A stretch of DNA of 11,818 nt from Lachnoclostridium sp. UBA903 (GCA_002294045.1 DBEP01000091.1:1-11818); one strand, 5' to 3'. Positions 1 through 7,242 are shown, counted from the stretch's first letter. Notes: generated from the sequence alone by a model not told the origin. Program-made: numbers and translations.

Positions 1-184
1 TATAAAAAGGATCTTCTGCTTTTGCAGTCTGTTCTGCAGTCATTCCGCAGCCGTTGTCAGATATGGCAATGGTCAGTCTGTCCTGTTCATTGTTCACTTC
101 TACCTGAATCTTTATGAAATCTGCATCCGCACGGATGGAATTTTGGACTACATCCAATACATTAAGAGAAAGTTCTGTCATCAT
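1..184 (-). CDS. GHKL-type ATP-binding protein (histidine-kinase/anti-sigma ATPase fold), partial
   Basis: Only the first 61 codons are present; the gene runs off the left edge. The protein starts MMTELSLNVLDVVQNSI and carries the N-box (Gln-Asn-Ser in a helix) followed by the G1 box DNGCGM, which together define the HSP90/histidine-kinase ATP-binding fold. Small ATP-binding proteins of this type are regularly found between the NuoE-like and NuoF-like genes of clostridial [FeFe]-hydrogenase operons, and that is its position here: it begins 14 nt after the stop of the NuoE-like gene on the same strand. Tandem ATG codons occur at 184-182 and 181-179, with no good ribosome binding site in front of them, so expression may depend on coupling to the upstream gene. 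No phospho-acceptor histidine or sensor domain lies in the visible part. A regulatory rather than catalytic role is inferred. Confidence 0.8.
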   Translation of the reverse strand, partial: MMTELSLNVLDVVQNSIRADADFIKIQVEVNNEQDRLTIAISDNGCGMTAEQTAKAEDPFY

Positions 185-198
185 AGGATTAATATGTG

Positions 199-693
199 TT
201 ATGCATATTTAGACAGAATATCCGGAAGTTCGTCTACGGTTAACCTGCCGTATACGTCTTCATTAATGGTAATTACGGGAGCCAGGCCGCAGGCACCGAT
301 ACAGCGACAGGCATCCAATGAGAATTTACCATCCGGTGTACATTCACCGCCGTCAATATGAAGCAATTCCATCAGCTTATTGTAGATATCACCTGATCCT
401 TTTACATAACAGGCTGTACCCAAACATACGGAAATTTTATATTTTCCTTTGGGATTTAATGAAAATTGAGAGTAGAAGGTCACAACACCGTATATTTTTT
501 CCAATGGTATATCCAACTCATCGGATATTATGGTCTGTACTTCAATCGGAAGATAGCCATAGATATTCTGTGCTTTCTGCAAAATCGGCATTAGTGCGCC
601 TTTGTCACTTTTGTGTTCGTTAATGACTTGAAGAAGTTCCGCTTCCTGCTCTTTCGTTCCGGCAAAAGGGACTGTTTTTATCTGGGAACCCAT
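199..693 (-). CDS. nuoE: NuoE/HndA-like [2Fe-2S] subunit of an NAD(P)-linked [FeFe]-hydrogenase
   Basis: This 164-residue protein is full length for the 24-kDa subunit family of complex I. It has the N-terminal helical domain (about residues 15-80) and the thioredoxin-like domain that binds one [2Fe-2S] cluster. The four ligands are visible: Cys90 and Cys95 (CLGTAC, spacing Cx4C) and Cys131 and Cys135 (CIGAC, Cx3C). In anaerobic Clostridia such subunits (HndA of NADP-reducing, HydC of bifurcating hydrogenases) pass electrons between a NuoF-like flavoprotein and the hydrogenase. A respiratory complex I is unlikely because no nuo genes surround it and the next gene is a GHKL ATPase typical of hydrogenase operons. 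The start is supported by AAGGAGG at 707-701, 7 nt upstream. The gene is divergent from the DRTGG/hydrogenase-like operon. The hydrogenase catalytic subunit is expected left of position 1, but this is not seen. Confidence 0.9.
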   Translation of the reverse strand: MGSQIKTVPFAGTKEQEAELLQVINEHKSDKGALMPILQKAQNIYGYLPIEVQTIISDELDIPLEKIYGVVTFYSQFSLNPKGKYKISVCLGTACYVKGSGDIYNKLMELLHIDGGECTPDGKFSLDACRCIGACGLAPVITINEDVYGRLTVDELPDILSKYA

Positions 694-804
694 CTTTTAA
701 CCTCCTTGATTTTAATCTTTTTCTGTTAATATACTTAAAGTGCCGCAGAGCGATTTCGTAGGGCAAATCCCTTATTATTTAACACTCTTTCGACAAGCAA
801 CATC

Positions 805-833
805 AGTATAGCACGTTATTGATAAAAAATCTA
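805..833 (-). promoter_or_regulatory. Putative sigma-A promoter of the NuoE-like operon
   Basis: On the minus strand there is a TATACT -10 box (810-805) preceded by TGC, which makes an extended -10. The -35 candidate at 833-828 (TAGATT) is poor, with 17 bp spacing. Transcription would start near 798 and give a leader of about 105 nt, which contains a small hairpin (AGGG-ATTTG-CCCT). The promoter is back to back with the rightward promoter at 909-937. The rest of the 299-bp intergenic region is A+T-rich and shows no other strong element. Confidence 0.55.
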
Positions 834-908
834 CATCTATTAAAAAATTCACATAACTTACTAATTTGCCCAAAAAAATTTTATTTTATTCTTAAAATTT
901 TTAATCGG

Positions 909-937
909 TTGAAAAAAGCCTTTGGCAATGTTATACT
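909..937 (+). promoter_or_regulatory. Sigma-A promoter of the DRTGG/ATPase/hydrogenase-like operon
   Basis: TTGAAA (909-914) is followed after exactly 17 bp by TATACT (932-937), close to the consensus. Transcription would begin near 944, about 49 nt before the first start codon. The ribosome binding site GGGAGG lies at 982-987. I found no convincing Rex operator in this intergenic region. Confidence 0.75.
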
Positions 938-992
938 ATATTTATTTCATATGGTTCAATAAACTGTTACAATTGCATACCGGGAGGTTTCT

Positions 993-1343
993 ATGACCGT
1001 AAAAGATGTGAAAACAATATTAGGAGCATATATTTTATGCGGCGAACAATATTTGGGAAAAGAAGTTCATACGGCCTGCGGGGCTGATATGATGAGTGAT
1101 GTCCTGGCTTTTGTAAAAGACCAGTCGGTACTGCTGACCGGATTATGCAATCCGCAGGTAATCCGGACGGCGGAGATGATGGATATCGTATGTATCGTAT
1201 TTGTCCGGGGCAAAAAACCGGACGAAGCCATGATTGCTCTGGCACAAGAGAGCGGAATTGTCTTGCTGTCCACACAGCACAAAATGTTTCAGGCCTGCGG
1301 AATGCTTTATGAAAGAGGTCTGCGCGGAGGTGCATCCGATTGA
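993..1343 (+). CDS. Stand-alone DRTGG-domain protein (first copy)
   Basis: This 116-residue protein consists almost entirely of a DRTGG domain, the small alpha/beta fold otherwise found as a middle domain in phosphotransacetylase-related proteins and some CBS-containing proteins. Core segments are ACGADMMSDVLAF (around residues 28-40), LLTGLCNPQVIRTAEMM and IVFVRGKKP. No catalytic residues are known for the domain, and its function is not settled; ligand binding is the usual guess. It is the first gene of a five-gene rightward operon with a good ribosome binding site 5 nt before the ATG. Its stop overlaps the next gene's start by 4 nt, which suggests translational coupling and a joint function with the ATPase. 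Free-standing DRTGG proteins recur in clostridial hydrogenase loci, as here. Confidence 0.85.
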   Translation: MTVKDVKTILGAYILCGEQYLGKEVHTACGADMMSDVLAFVKDQSVLLTGLCNPQVIRTAEMMDIVCIVFVRGKKPDEAMIALAQESGIVLLSTQHKMFQACGMLYERGLRGGASD

Positions 1344-1762
1344 ACAGTCAAATTCATTTAACCTATCATGTTTCTCCTGATGACTTTACCAGGGCGGGAG
1401 AGGCCTCCAGCGATGTAAAAAGCAAATTAAAACAGATGGGTGTCAGCCCTGAGGTGGTACGTAAGGTTGCCATTGCCATGTATGAGGGGGAAATCAATAT
1501 GGTAATCCATGCAAAAGGGGGAGTGATTGACGTAACCATATCGGCTGACGAAATCCTAATGGTTTTGGACGATAAGGGGCCGGGCATCCCGGATATTGAA
1601 CTGGCAATGCAGGATGGTTATTCCACGGCGCCGGATAACGTAAGGGCCCTTGGTTTTGGGGCCGGAATGGGCCTTTCCAATATGAAGAAATATTCCGATG
1701 AAATGGAAATTCAAACAGAGCTGGGAGTGGGGACTACCGTAACAATGAAAGTTTTTTTATAG
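1340..1762 (+). CDS. RsbW/SpoIIAB-like ATP-binding protein (anti-sigma-type serine kinase fold)
   Basis: This 140-residue protein spans a complete GHKL ATPase domain of the anti-sigma-factor type. The N-box reads YEGEINMVIH, with Glu49 where SpoIIAB/RsbW carry the catalytic base and Asn53 as the Mg-ATP ligand. The G1 box is DDKGPGIP (about 77-84) and the G2 glycine-rich lid is GFGAGMGLSN (105-114). The kinase residues are thus kept, so phosphorylation of a protein partner is possible. It has no phospho-acceptor histidine, so it is not a full histidine kinase. The start is a TTG at 1340 inside a TTGA overlap with the preceding stop; GGAGG at 1326-1330, 9 nt upstream, supports it. It lies directly before a hydrogenase-like sensor protein, so its activity may be set by that protein. 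The actual substrate is unknown. Confidence 0.85.
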   Translation: MNSQIHLTYHVSPDDFTRAGEASSDVKSKLKQMGVSPEVVRKVAIAMYEGEINMVIHAKGGVIDVTISADEILMVLDDKGPGIPDIELAMQDGYSTAPDNVRALGFGAGMGLSNMKKYSDEMEIQTELGVGTTVTMKVFL

Positions 1763-1834
1763 ACAGGATACTGTGCAAAAAGTCATGGGTTTGGCTATTA
1801 AGTCATTACCATTAGAATTGGGGATGAGTAGGAA

Positions 1835-3142
1835 ATGGATAAGTTTTTTACTGCCGTCCGGCTGGATGAAAGCCTGTGCAAGGGCTGCATTAATTGTATT
1901 AAACGATGTCCCACACAGGCTATCCGGGTACGGAACGGAAAGGCTGCAATCACAAAAGAGTTTTGTATTGATTGCGGGGAATGTATCAGAATATGTCCCC
2001 ACCATGCAAAACAGGCATATTATGACCCGTTAAGTATTTTAAAGGAATACGAATATAACGTGGCCTTGCCGGCACCTTCCCTGTACGGACAATTTAATAA
2101 TCTGGATGATGTTAATATTGTACTCACCGCGTTAAAGCGCATGGGCTTTGATGATGTTTACGAAGTCAGCGGAGCGGCGGAACTGGTTTCTGAAATATCC
2201 AGAAAGTATGTGGAAGAGCATAAGGACTTATGGCCCTTCATCAGTACGGCCTGTCCTTCCGTGGTGCGGCTGATACGGGTGCGTTTTCCAAACCTCATTG
2301 AACATCTGCTTCCCGTTAAGGCACCGGTTGACTTAGCCGCATCCCTGGCCAGGGAAAAGGCCAGAAAGGAAACAGGGCTGCCGGCCCACAGGATAGGAAT
2401 CATTTTCATATCCCCCTGTCCTGCCAAGGTAAGTGCCGTAAAGACTCCTTTGGGTATCGAGAAAAGCGATGTGGACGGAGTGCTTGCGATGAAAGAGGTA
2501 TATCCGAGGCTGCTGCCCCTTATGAAGGAGGCGGAGACGGCCCAGGATATTGAAGAGCTTGCCATATCCGGTAAAATTGGTATCAGCTGGGGAGGCTCCG
2601 GCGGAGAAGCCGGCGGCTTGCTGACTGACAGTTACCTGGCGGCAGACGGAATCGAAAATGTAATCCGGGTTCTGGAGGATTTGGAGGACCAGAAATTCAG
2701 TTCACTGGAGTTTATTGAATTAAATGCCTGCAGCGGCGGCTGCGTGGGCGGTGTGCTTACCGTTGAAAATCCGTTTGTGGCCAAGGTTAAGATAAAAAGG
2801 CTCAGAAAATATATGCCCGTTGCCTGTAACCATTTGGAAGACAGTAATGAAAAAAATGCATACTGGACAGAAAAGGTAAGGTATGAACCGGTATTTAAGC
2901 TTGGGATGGATATTAAGGAAAGCATAGCCATGATGGCAAAGGTAGAGGAATTATATGAGAGATTTCCGGGGCTGGATTGCGGGTCCTGCGGTGCGCCAAC
3001 CTGCAAAGCCCTGGCAGAAGACGTAGTCCGGGGTGTTGCCAGTGAAAAGGACTGCATTCATATTTTACGTGAATATATTCATAAAATTTCTGGAGAGATG
3101 TCAATGCTTGACAGTCCGGGGAGAAGACCCGAGCCGGAATAA
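1835..3142 (+). CDS. [FeFe]-hydrogenase-like 4Fe-4S protein, likely sensory or regulatory (no PAS domain)
   Basis: This 435-residue protein has three parts. A two-cluster ferredoxin domain carries Cys15, 18, 21, 25 and Cys44, 47, 50, 54. A shortened hydrogenase H-domain follows (about 75-330). A C-terminal extra [4Fe-4S] motif has Cys382, 385, 390 and 407. All four H-cluster cysteines appear to be present: Cys140 (STACPS), Cys195 (SPCPAK) and Cys299/Cys303 (ACSGGC). However, the proton-relay cysteine next to the first ligand is Ala139, the methionine of the second motif is Ser193 and that of the third is Asn297. Such changes are typical of group C/D, putatively sensory, enzymes and argue against fast hydrogen turnover. 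Unlike the other copy at 5491-7242 it lacks a PAS domain, so its output may be the ATPase encoded just before it. It starts 72 nt after that gene with a weak GGGGAT ribosome binding site. Confidence 0.88.
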   Translation: MDKFFTAVRLDESLCKGCINCIKRCPTQAIRVRNGKAAITKEFCIDCGECIRICPHHAKQAYYDPLSILKEYEYNVALPAPSLYGQFNNLDDVNIVLTALKRMGFDDVYEVSGAAELVSEISRKYVEEHKDLWPFISTACPSVVRLIRVRFPNLIEHLLPVKAPVDLAASLAREKARKETGLPAHRIGIIFISPCPAKVSAVKTPLGIEKSDVDGVLAMKEVYPRLLPLMKEAETAQDIEELAISGKIGISWGGSGGEAGGLLTDSYLAADGIENVIRVLEDLEDQKFSSLEFIELNACSGGCVGGVLTVENPFVAKVKIKRLRKYMPVACNHLEDSNEKNAYWTEKVRYEPVFKLGMDIKESIAMMAKVEELYERFPGLDCGSCGAPTCKALAEDVVRGVASEKDCIHILREYIHKISGEMSMLDSPGRRPEPE

Positions 3143-3163
3143 TTTGAAAGGTATGGTAATAAC

Positions 3164-3511
3164 ATGACGGTACAGGAATTAATTCAAAAGAATGTTTTTA
3201 AAGTAATTAATACGGGAGAAAATTTGGATAAGGTAATATCCGGACCGTTCTGCTGCGATTTATTAAGTATAGCTATGGGGAAGGCGCCTGTCAATTCAGC
3301 CTGGGTTACGGTTATGGGCAATGTAAATACCCTGGCGGTGGCGGCCTTAACCGATATTTCCTGCATTATCCTGGCTGAGGGGGCTGTGCTGGATGTTCCG
3401 GCGCAAAATAAGGCCAGGGAGCAGAAGATTACGGTACTTAGTACGGATAAACCCATATTTGATGCGTCACTTATGGTGTACAAAATGCTGCATGCTGCCC
3501 CTGTCCTATGA
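3164..3511 (+). CDS. Stand-alone DRTGG-domain protein (second copy)
   Basis: This 115-residue protein is a single DRTGG domain paralogous to the one at 993-1343 and nearly the same length. Shared features include the short N-terminal helix (MTV.(E/D)), the Leu-Thr/Val-Thr strand before a Gly-Asn turn, and the late ILSTDKP-like strand matching LLSTQHK in the first copy. Sequence identity is low, so the duplication is old and the two may bind different partners or ligands. It begins 21 nt after the hydrogenase-like gene and its end overlaps the PHP gene by 20 nt, so it is clearly part of the same operon. No catalytic function can be assigned. Confidence 0.82.
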   Translation: MTVQELIQKNVFKVINTGENLDKVISGPFCCDLLSIAMGKAPVNSAWVTVMGNVNTLAVAALTDISCIILAEGAVLDVPAQNKAREQKITVLSTDKPIFDASLMVYKMLHAAPVL

Positions 3512-4208
3512 CCTGCATATCCATTCCTGTTTGTCACCCTGCGGCGATGCGGACATGACCCCCGGCAATATCGTCGGCATGGCGGTGGTTAAGCAGCTGG
3601 ATGTAATTGCCCTAACCGATCATAATTCCTGCAAAAATTGCCCCGCTTTCCTGAATATTGCTGAGGATTATGGGATTACGGCAATTCCCGGCATGGAATT
3701 ATGTACGTCCGAGGAAGTTCATGTGCTGTGCCTGTTTCCTGCTCTGAAAGAGGCCATGGATTTTGACGGCTATGTCTACGGACAGCTGGTGCCCTTTGCC
3801 AATGATGAGAACATCTTTGGAAGGCAGGAGATATACAATGATAAGGATGAAGCAATCGGAAAGGAAGAAAAACTTCTGATTAATGCAACCCGCATTTCCT
3901 TTGACCGGGTCTGTGATTTGGTGCGGTCTTACCATGGAATCATGATTCCTGCACATATGGACAAAAGCTCCAACAGCCTTTTGTCCAATCTGGGTTTTAT
4001 ACCGCCGGATTCTAAATTTTCCTGTGCGGAGTTAAAAGATTTATCCGGTTTGCATAGTTTAAAAAAAGCCAATCCTTATCTGAATAAATGTAAAATAATA
4101 AGCAATTCCGATGCCCATTATCTGCAGCATATCAATGAACCTGTTAATTATATATACGCAAAAAGCAGAAAAATCCCGGATATCTTAAAGGCGCTGGAGA
4201 CGATATAA
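3492..4208 (+). CDS. PHP-domain metal-dependent phosphoesterase
   Basis: This 238-residue protein has the metal-site motifs of PHP phosphoesterases: DLHIHS (His9, His11), LTDHNS (Asp43, His44), GMEL (Glu69), PAHMD, and NSDAH near the C-terminus. These suit a trinuclear metal site hydrolysing phosphate esters; in related YciV/TrpH-type enzymes the substrates are nucleotides such as 3',5'-bisphosphonucleotides or RNA ends. The substrate here is not known. I chose ATG 3492 because the family begins only a few residues before the first HxH motif. This start overlaps the DRTGG gene by 20 nt in another frame, and no clear ribosome binding site is seen, so coupling is likely. It is the last gene of the rightward operon and converges on the phosphatase gene. 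The 90-bp gap between them (4209-4298) has only weak stems (CCGG-N7-CCGG, and a GCCGGCCGGC palindrome), with no convincing terminator. Confidence 0.87.
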   Translation: MLPLSYDLHIHSCLSPCGDADMTPGNIVGMAVVKQLDVIALTDHNSCKNCPAFLNIAEDYGITAIPGMELCTSEEVHVLCLFPALKEAMDFDGYVYGQLVPFANDENIFGRQEIYNDKDEAIGKEEKLLINATRISFDRVCDLVRSYHGIMIPAHMDKSSNSLLSNLGFIPPDSKFSCAELKDLSGLHSLKKANPYLNKCKIISNSDAHYLQHINEPVNYIYAKSRKIPDILKALETI

Positions 4209-4298
4209 AACAATTCGGATACTCTGTTTTGTTATGATAAATTCGTTCATAAACCCGGGTATAATCCGGAGAAAAATAGATGCCGGCCGGCTTTGGTG

Positions 4299-5471
4299 CT
4301 AAAAGTATTTTATTGTTACCTTCTTGCCCATTTTAACCGCAGTATCCTTAATCTGTTCCACAAGATGCATGCGGATACTTATATCAAAGGGAAGTCCCGG
4401 ATTCTGATGGGCTTCGTTAATTGCCTTGCCAACAAAAAGGTTAAGCACGGTACAGTCTTCAATAATCATTTTTGCTACTTTAGACCCGCCGTTATCCTTG
4501 TCTAATTCTTCAAAAAAGAATTCGTCCACATTTCCTTCCACATAATGTTTCATTAAAATCAAAGCTCTGGATAAGGTTAATACACCTTCCGTTACCAGGT
4601 CAATATCCTCTATCCAGGCTATGGGCGGAAGGGCCGGGTCCGTGTAGTTTAACGTGGTTTTAATAGGCTTATTCAATATTTTGGAAGCAATATTGGCACT
4701 GGTTCCGCCGCAGATTATTTTTTTGGTGTGCCCTTTCATAAATTCATGTATCAGATAAGCGTCATCTTCTTTATCTGAGGGAGGACCGGTTAATAAGTTT
4801 ATTATTTTGTTGTCGATTATCCGTGCCACCGCAACGGTGGTATCATCACCCGGAATCTGCATGTATAAGTCATCGCAGGCCTTGGTAAGTATGGTCGCAA
4901 GCCTTGAGGACGAAAGTGTTTCTTTTGTGGCGTCAAGTGCATAATCAGCCATATTCTTCCAGGTCCAGCCGAAGTTGAGAAGCTGTCCTACCCCGGCATG
5001 GATGACTCCGTCGCTCATAAGAATAAAACAGTCGTTAAGCATGACCTGAAACCGGTATTCACGGATGGTTTTATTTCCAATGATTCTTTCCTTATAGGGA
5101 ATCTCCAGAAGCTTGCCGTTACGTATAAATACGCAGCTTGGGTTATCGAATTCTACCAGGTAAGCCTCCCCGCTGTGAAATATCTGGAGGATGCTGAAGG
5201 TGGAATAAGCAACCTGGCGGACCTGGCATACGGGAAGGGTTTTTGCTATGGTCTCCACACAGTCATCAATTCCGGCCCCGTTTAAAAACATGGTGCCAAG
5301 AATCTTGGAGGTAAGAGTTGCCAGTATATTGGCCTTTACACCGCTTCCCATACCGTCAGCCAATATCATGATATTGGAATCTTCGGTTTTTAAAAGTTCG
5401 ACTTTGTCTCCGCAAAGCTCTTCACTATATTTATTTAAACTTTTGTATGAAGCATCAATACTTACATTCAT
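4299..5471 (-). CDS. SpoIIE/PP2C-type serine/threonine phosphatase with an extra C-terminal domain
   Basis: The N-terminal ~217 residues form a PP2C-like (SpoIIE/RsbU) phosphatase domain: CGD (Asp22), LADGMGSG (Asp39-Gly40), LMSDGV (Asp154) and GDDTTVAVAR (Asp209/Asp210) are the metal-binding acidic motifs. Residues ~218-390 form a second domain with an ICGGTSANIA motif (about 253-262) that I cannot assign. There is no transmembrane segment or N-terminal sensor, so the input presumably comes from the PAS-containing hydrogenase encoded immediately upstream. The start is Met at 5471: AGGAGG at 5486-5481 stands 9 nt before it, and it lies 19 nt after the hydS stop. A longer reading from 5534 would overlap hydS and lacks support. 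The protein probably dephosphorylates a Ser/Thr-phosphorylated regulator in response to hydrogen or redox state; the target is not in the window. Confidence 0.88.
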   Translation of the reverse strand: MNVSIDASYKSLNKYSEELCGDKVELLKTEDSNIMILADGMGSGVKANILATLTSKILGTMFLNGAGIDDCVETIAKTLPVCQVRQVAYSTFSILQIFHSGEAYLVEFDNPSCVFIRNGKLLEIPYKERIIGNKTIREYRFQVMLNDCFILMSDGVIHAGVGQLLNFGWTWKNMADYALDATKETLSSSRLATILTKACDDLYMQIPGDDTTVAVARIIDNKIINLLTGPPSDKEDDAYLIHEFMKGHTKKIICGGTSANIASKILNKPIKTTLNYTDPALPPIAWIEDIDLVTEGVLTLSRALILMKHYVEGNVDEFFFEELDKDNGGSKVAKMIIEDCTVLNLFVGKAINEAHQNPGLPFDISIRMHLVEQIKDTAVKMGKKVTIKYF

Positions 5472-5490
5472 ATCCGGCTTCCTCCTGTAC

Positions 5491-7242
5491 TTAAGCCTTG
5501 TCGTTTTTCTTATCCGGCTGCTGGGTACCGTCATAAAGAATGGTGTCCCGAAGCTTTGTAAGTGTTACCTTGGTTTCTGCCGTTGTTTCGCCCAATAAGC
5601 CGGCTATCTCCTGCGCAACCATCATTTGCTTGTCAATAACCTTCTGGGCCATTTCAATGGTATCTATTTTTATTTTATAAGCCTGTTTTGCTTTTTCTTC
5701 CTCTTCCGTAATATCCTGAAAAATTCCCAGCACCGCATCCTGTTCCTGGACATATACGATATTCTGCAAAGTAACAAGACCCTGTTCCGGATATTCCACT
5801 TTTTTGCCCATAATTGGGTTATGGGTATTTAAAACCTCCAAAAAGTAGGTATGGTCAATGATTTCATAGAGATACATTTCCCTGGCCTTTGCTCTGGGCA
5901 TATGGAAATAGGCTTCCGCAGCACCGTTGAATTCTACGATTTTCAGATCGGAATCAGTCAGGATAATGATGTTGGGCGTTGTATCCAGAACCACGTTGGC
6001 CATGGACCTGGCTTTCTCATGCATATAGGGGATGCACATGGTAAGCTCGGCTTTCCCCTGATAGACCGCTATGGCTTTTTCCCTGCAGCTTACGTAACCG
6101 CAGGCACCGCAGTTTAGTTCATCTTCCGGTTTTGTCTTGCCTATTTTACTTAAGATATGTTTTATCTCTTCTTCTGAGGGAAGGGGATCCTTAGGAGAAC
6201 GGTTTAAGAATATCTTGTGGAAGGAAATATCCCCGGCACGGCCATAAAAGGCAGGATCAGTCACGGGTTTTTTCGGCACGGCTTCTTCAAAATCCAGCTT
6301 AACCTTAAAACGGGAAATGGAATCCCGGTCCACGGCAGAGCCTTTGATACAACCGCCGTTGCAGATATCGGCTTCGATAAAGCAGCCCGACACCTCGCCC
6401 CGTTCCATGCTTTGGAACAGCTCAATACAGTTTCTAATACCATGGACATAAAATTTACGATAATTATCCGGTGATTTTCCGGATGCAACTACGGAGGACA
6501 AAACGCCGCTGCTTATGGGATACAGGCGGTTTACCATTGGATTCGGGTTATGGGGCAGGGTATCCTCCTGTTTCATAATATCGATGTTTTCTTCTTTCAG
6601 CCATTGTTCTACTTCGGGGAAATTAATAACCGCATCCACAAAACCTACGGTTCTGGGATCTCCTTCCGCTTCTCTTTTTTTGGAGATGCAGGGGCCTAAG
6701 AATACAATCTTTACGTTATGTCCCAGTTCCTTTCGGATTAATTTGCCGTGAGCTATCATAGGCGAATCGACAGGGGCCAAATATTTTGTGAGGTTTGGAT
6801 AATAGATTTCAATTAAATCGTTTACACTTGGGCAGCAGGTTGTAATTATATTCTCCATTGTACCTGCCGTCAGCAATTTTTCATATTCTTCCGTAACAAA
6901 AACAGCGCCTTCCGCTGTTTCCCTTACCATGGAAAATCCCAGTTTCATCAAAGCCGTGATTACCTGTCCGGGGGTTTTGTATTTCAGAATGCCGAGATAG
7001 GAAGGGGCAAGAGAAAGAATGGTCGGAATCTTATCCTTTAGATATCCTTTCACCTTGTCTAAATCGCTGATAAAGGTCTTGGCATTCTGGGGACAGGCCT
7101 CCAGGCAGTGGCCGCACAGAATACATTTTTCATTCATAATCTGGGCCTGTTCATTTTTTACCGAAATGGCTTTTACCTCACAGGTCCGGACACATTTGTA
7201 GCAATTCCTGCATTTTGCTTCTTTAAAGCCGATTACATTCAT
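5491..7242 (-). CDS. hydS: Putative sensory [FeFe]-hydrogenase HydS (ferredoxin, H-domain, [4Fe-4S], PAS)
   Basis: This 583-residue protein has, in order: a two-cluster ferredoxin domain (Cys11, 14, 17, 21; Cys40, 43, 46, 50), an H-domain (about 70-305), a [4Fe-4S] motif (Cys378, 381, 386, 403), a PAS domain (about 415-525), and a charged helical tail (about 525-583) that may be a signalling helix. H-cluster ligands are Cys137 (TTCCPS), Cys185 (GPCISKK) and Cys294/Cys298 (CNGGC). Here the proton-relay cysteine is kept (Cys136), as are the Lys188 and Glu191 positions of the second motif, while the methionine positions are Gly183 and Asp292. This architecture is that of group C HydS proteins, proposed to sense H2. 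The gene overlaps the upstream ferredoxin gene by 4 nt (ATGA), has a GGGAGG site just before it, and is followed by the phosphatase gene. A real catalytic role cannot be excluded, but the PAS domain and neighbours favour sensing. Confidence 0.92.
   Translation of the reverse strand: MNVIGFKEAKCRNCYKCVRTCEVKAISVKNEQAQIMNEKCILCGHCLEACPQNAKTFISDLDKVKGYLKDKIPTILSLAPSYLGILKYKTPGQVITALMKLGFSMVRETAEGAVFVTEEYEKLLTAGTMENIITTCCPSVNDLIEIYYPNLTKYLAPVDSPMIAHGKLIRKELGHNVKIVFLGPCISKKREAEGDPRTVGFVDAVINFPEVEQWLKEENIDIMKQEDTLPHNPNPMVNRLYPISSGVLSSVVASGKSPDNYRKFYVHGIRNCIELFQSMERGEVSGCFIEADICNGGCIKGSAVDRDSISRFKVKLDFEEAVPKKPVTDPAFYGRAGDISFHKIFLNRSPKDPLPSEEEIKHILSKIGKTKPEDELNCGACGYVSCREKAIAVYQGKAELTMCIPYMHEKARSMANVVLDTTPNIIILTDSDLKIVEFNGAAEAYFHMPRAKAREMYLYEIIDHTYFLEVLNTHNPIMGKKVEYPEQGLVTLQNIVYVQEQDAVLGIFQDITEEEEKAKQAYKIKIDTIEMAQKVIDKQMMVAQEIAGLLGETTAETKVTLTKLRDTILYDGTQQPDKKNDKA

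Noticed and set aside
723..740. Half-site CTGTTAA followed by TTAAAG as a second Rex operator before the NuoE-like gene
   Set aside because: Only one half matches, the other half agrees at about half of its positions, and it lies well downstream of the promoter.
991..1335. Open reading frames on the strand opposite the DRTGG gene
   Set aside because: They are shadow frames of a clear DRTGG coding sequence, without ribosome binding sites or recognisable domains.
3393..3491. Longer N-terminus of the PHP protein reaching back to 3393
   Set aside because: These codons lie out of frame inside the DRTGG gene and precede the conserved family start; the HxH motif is expected within about ten residues of the N-terminus.
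5472..5534. Longer N-terminus (21 more residues) for the phosphatase
   Set aside because: It would overlap the end of hydS, has a basic low-complexity sequence, and the strong AGGAGG site selects the Met at 5471.
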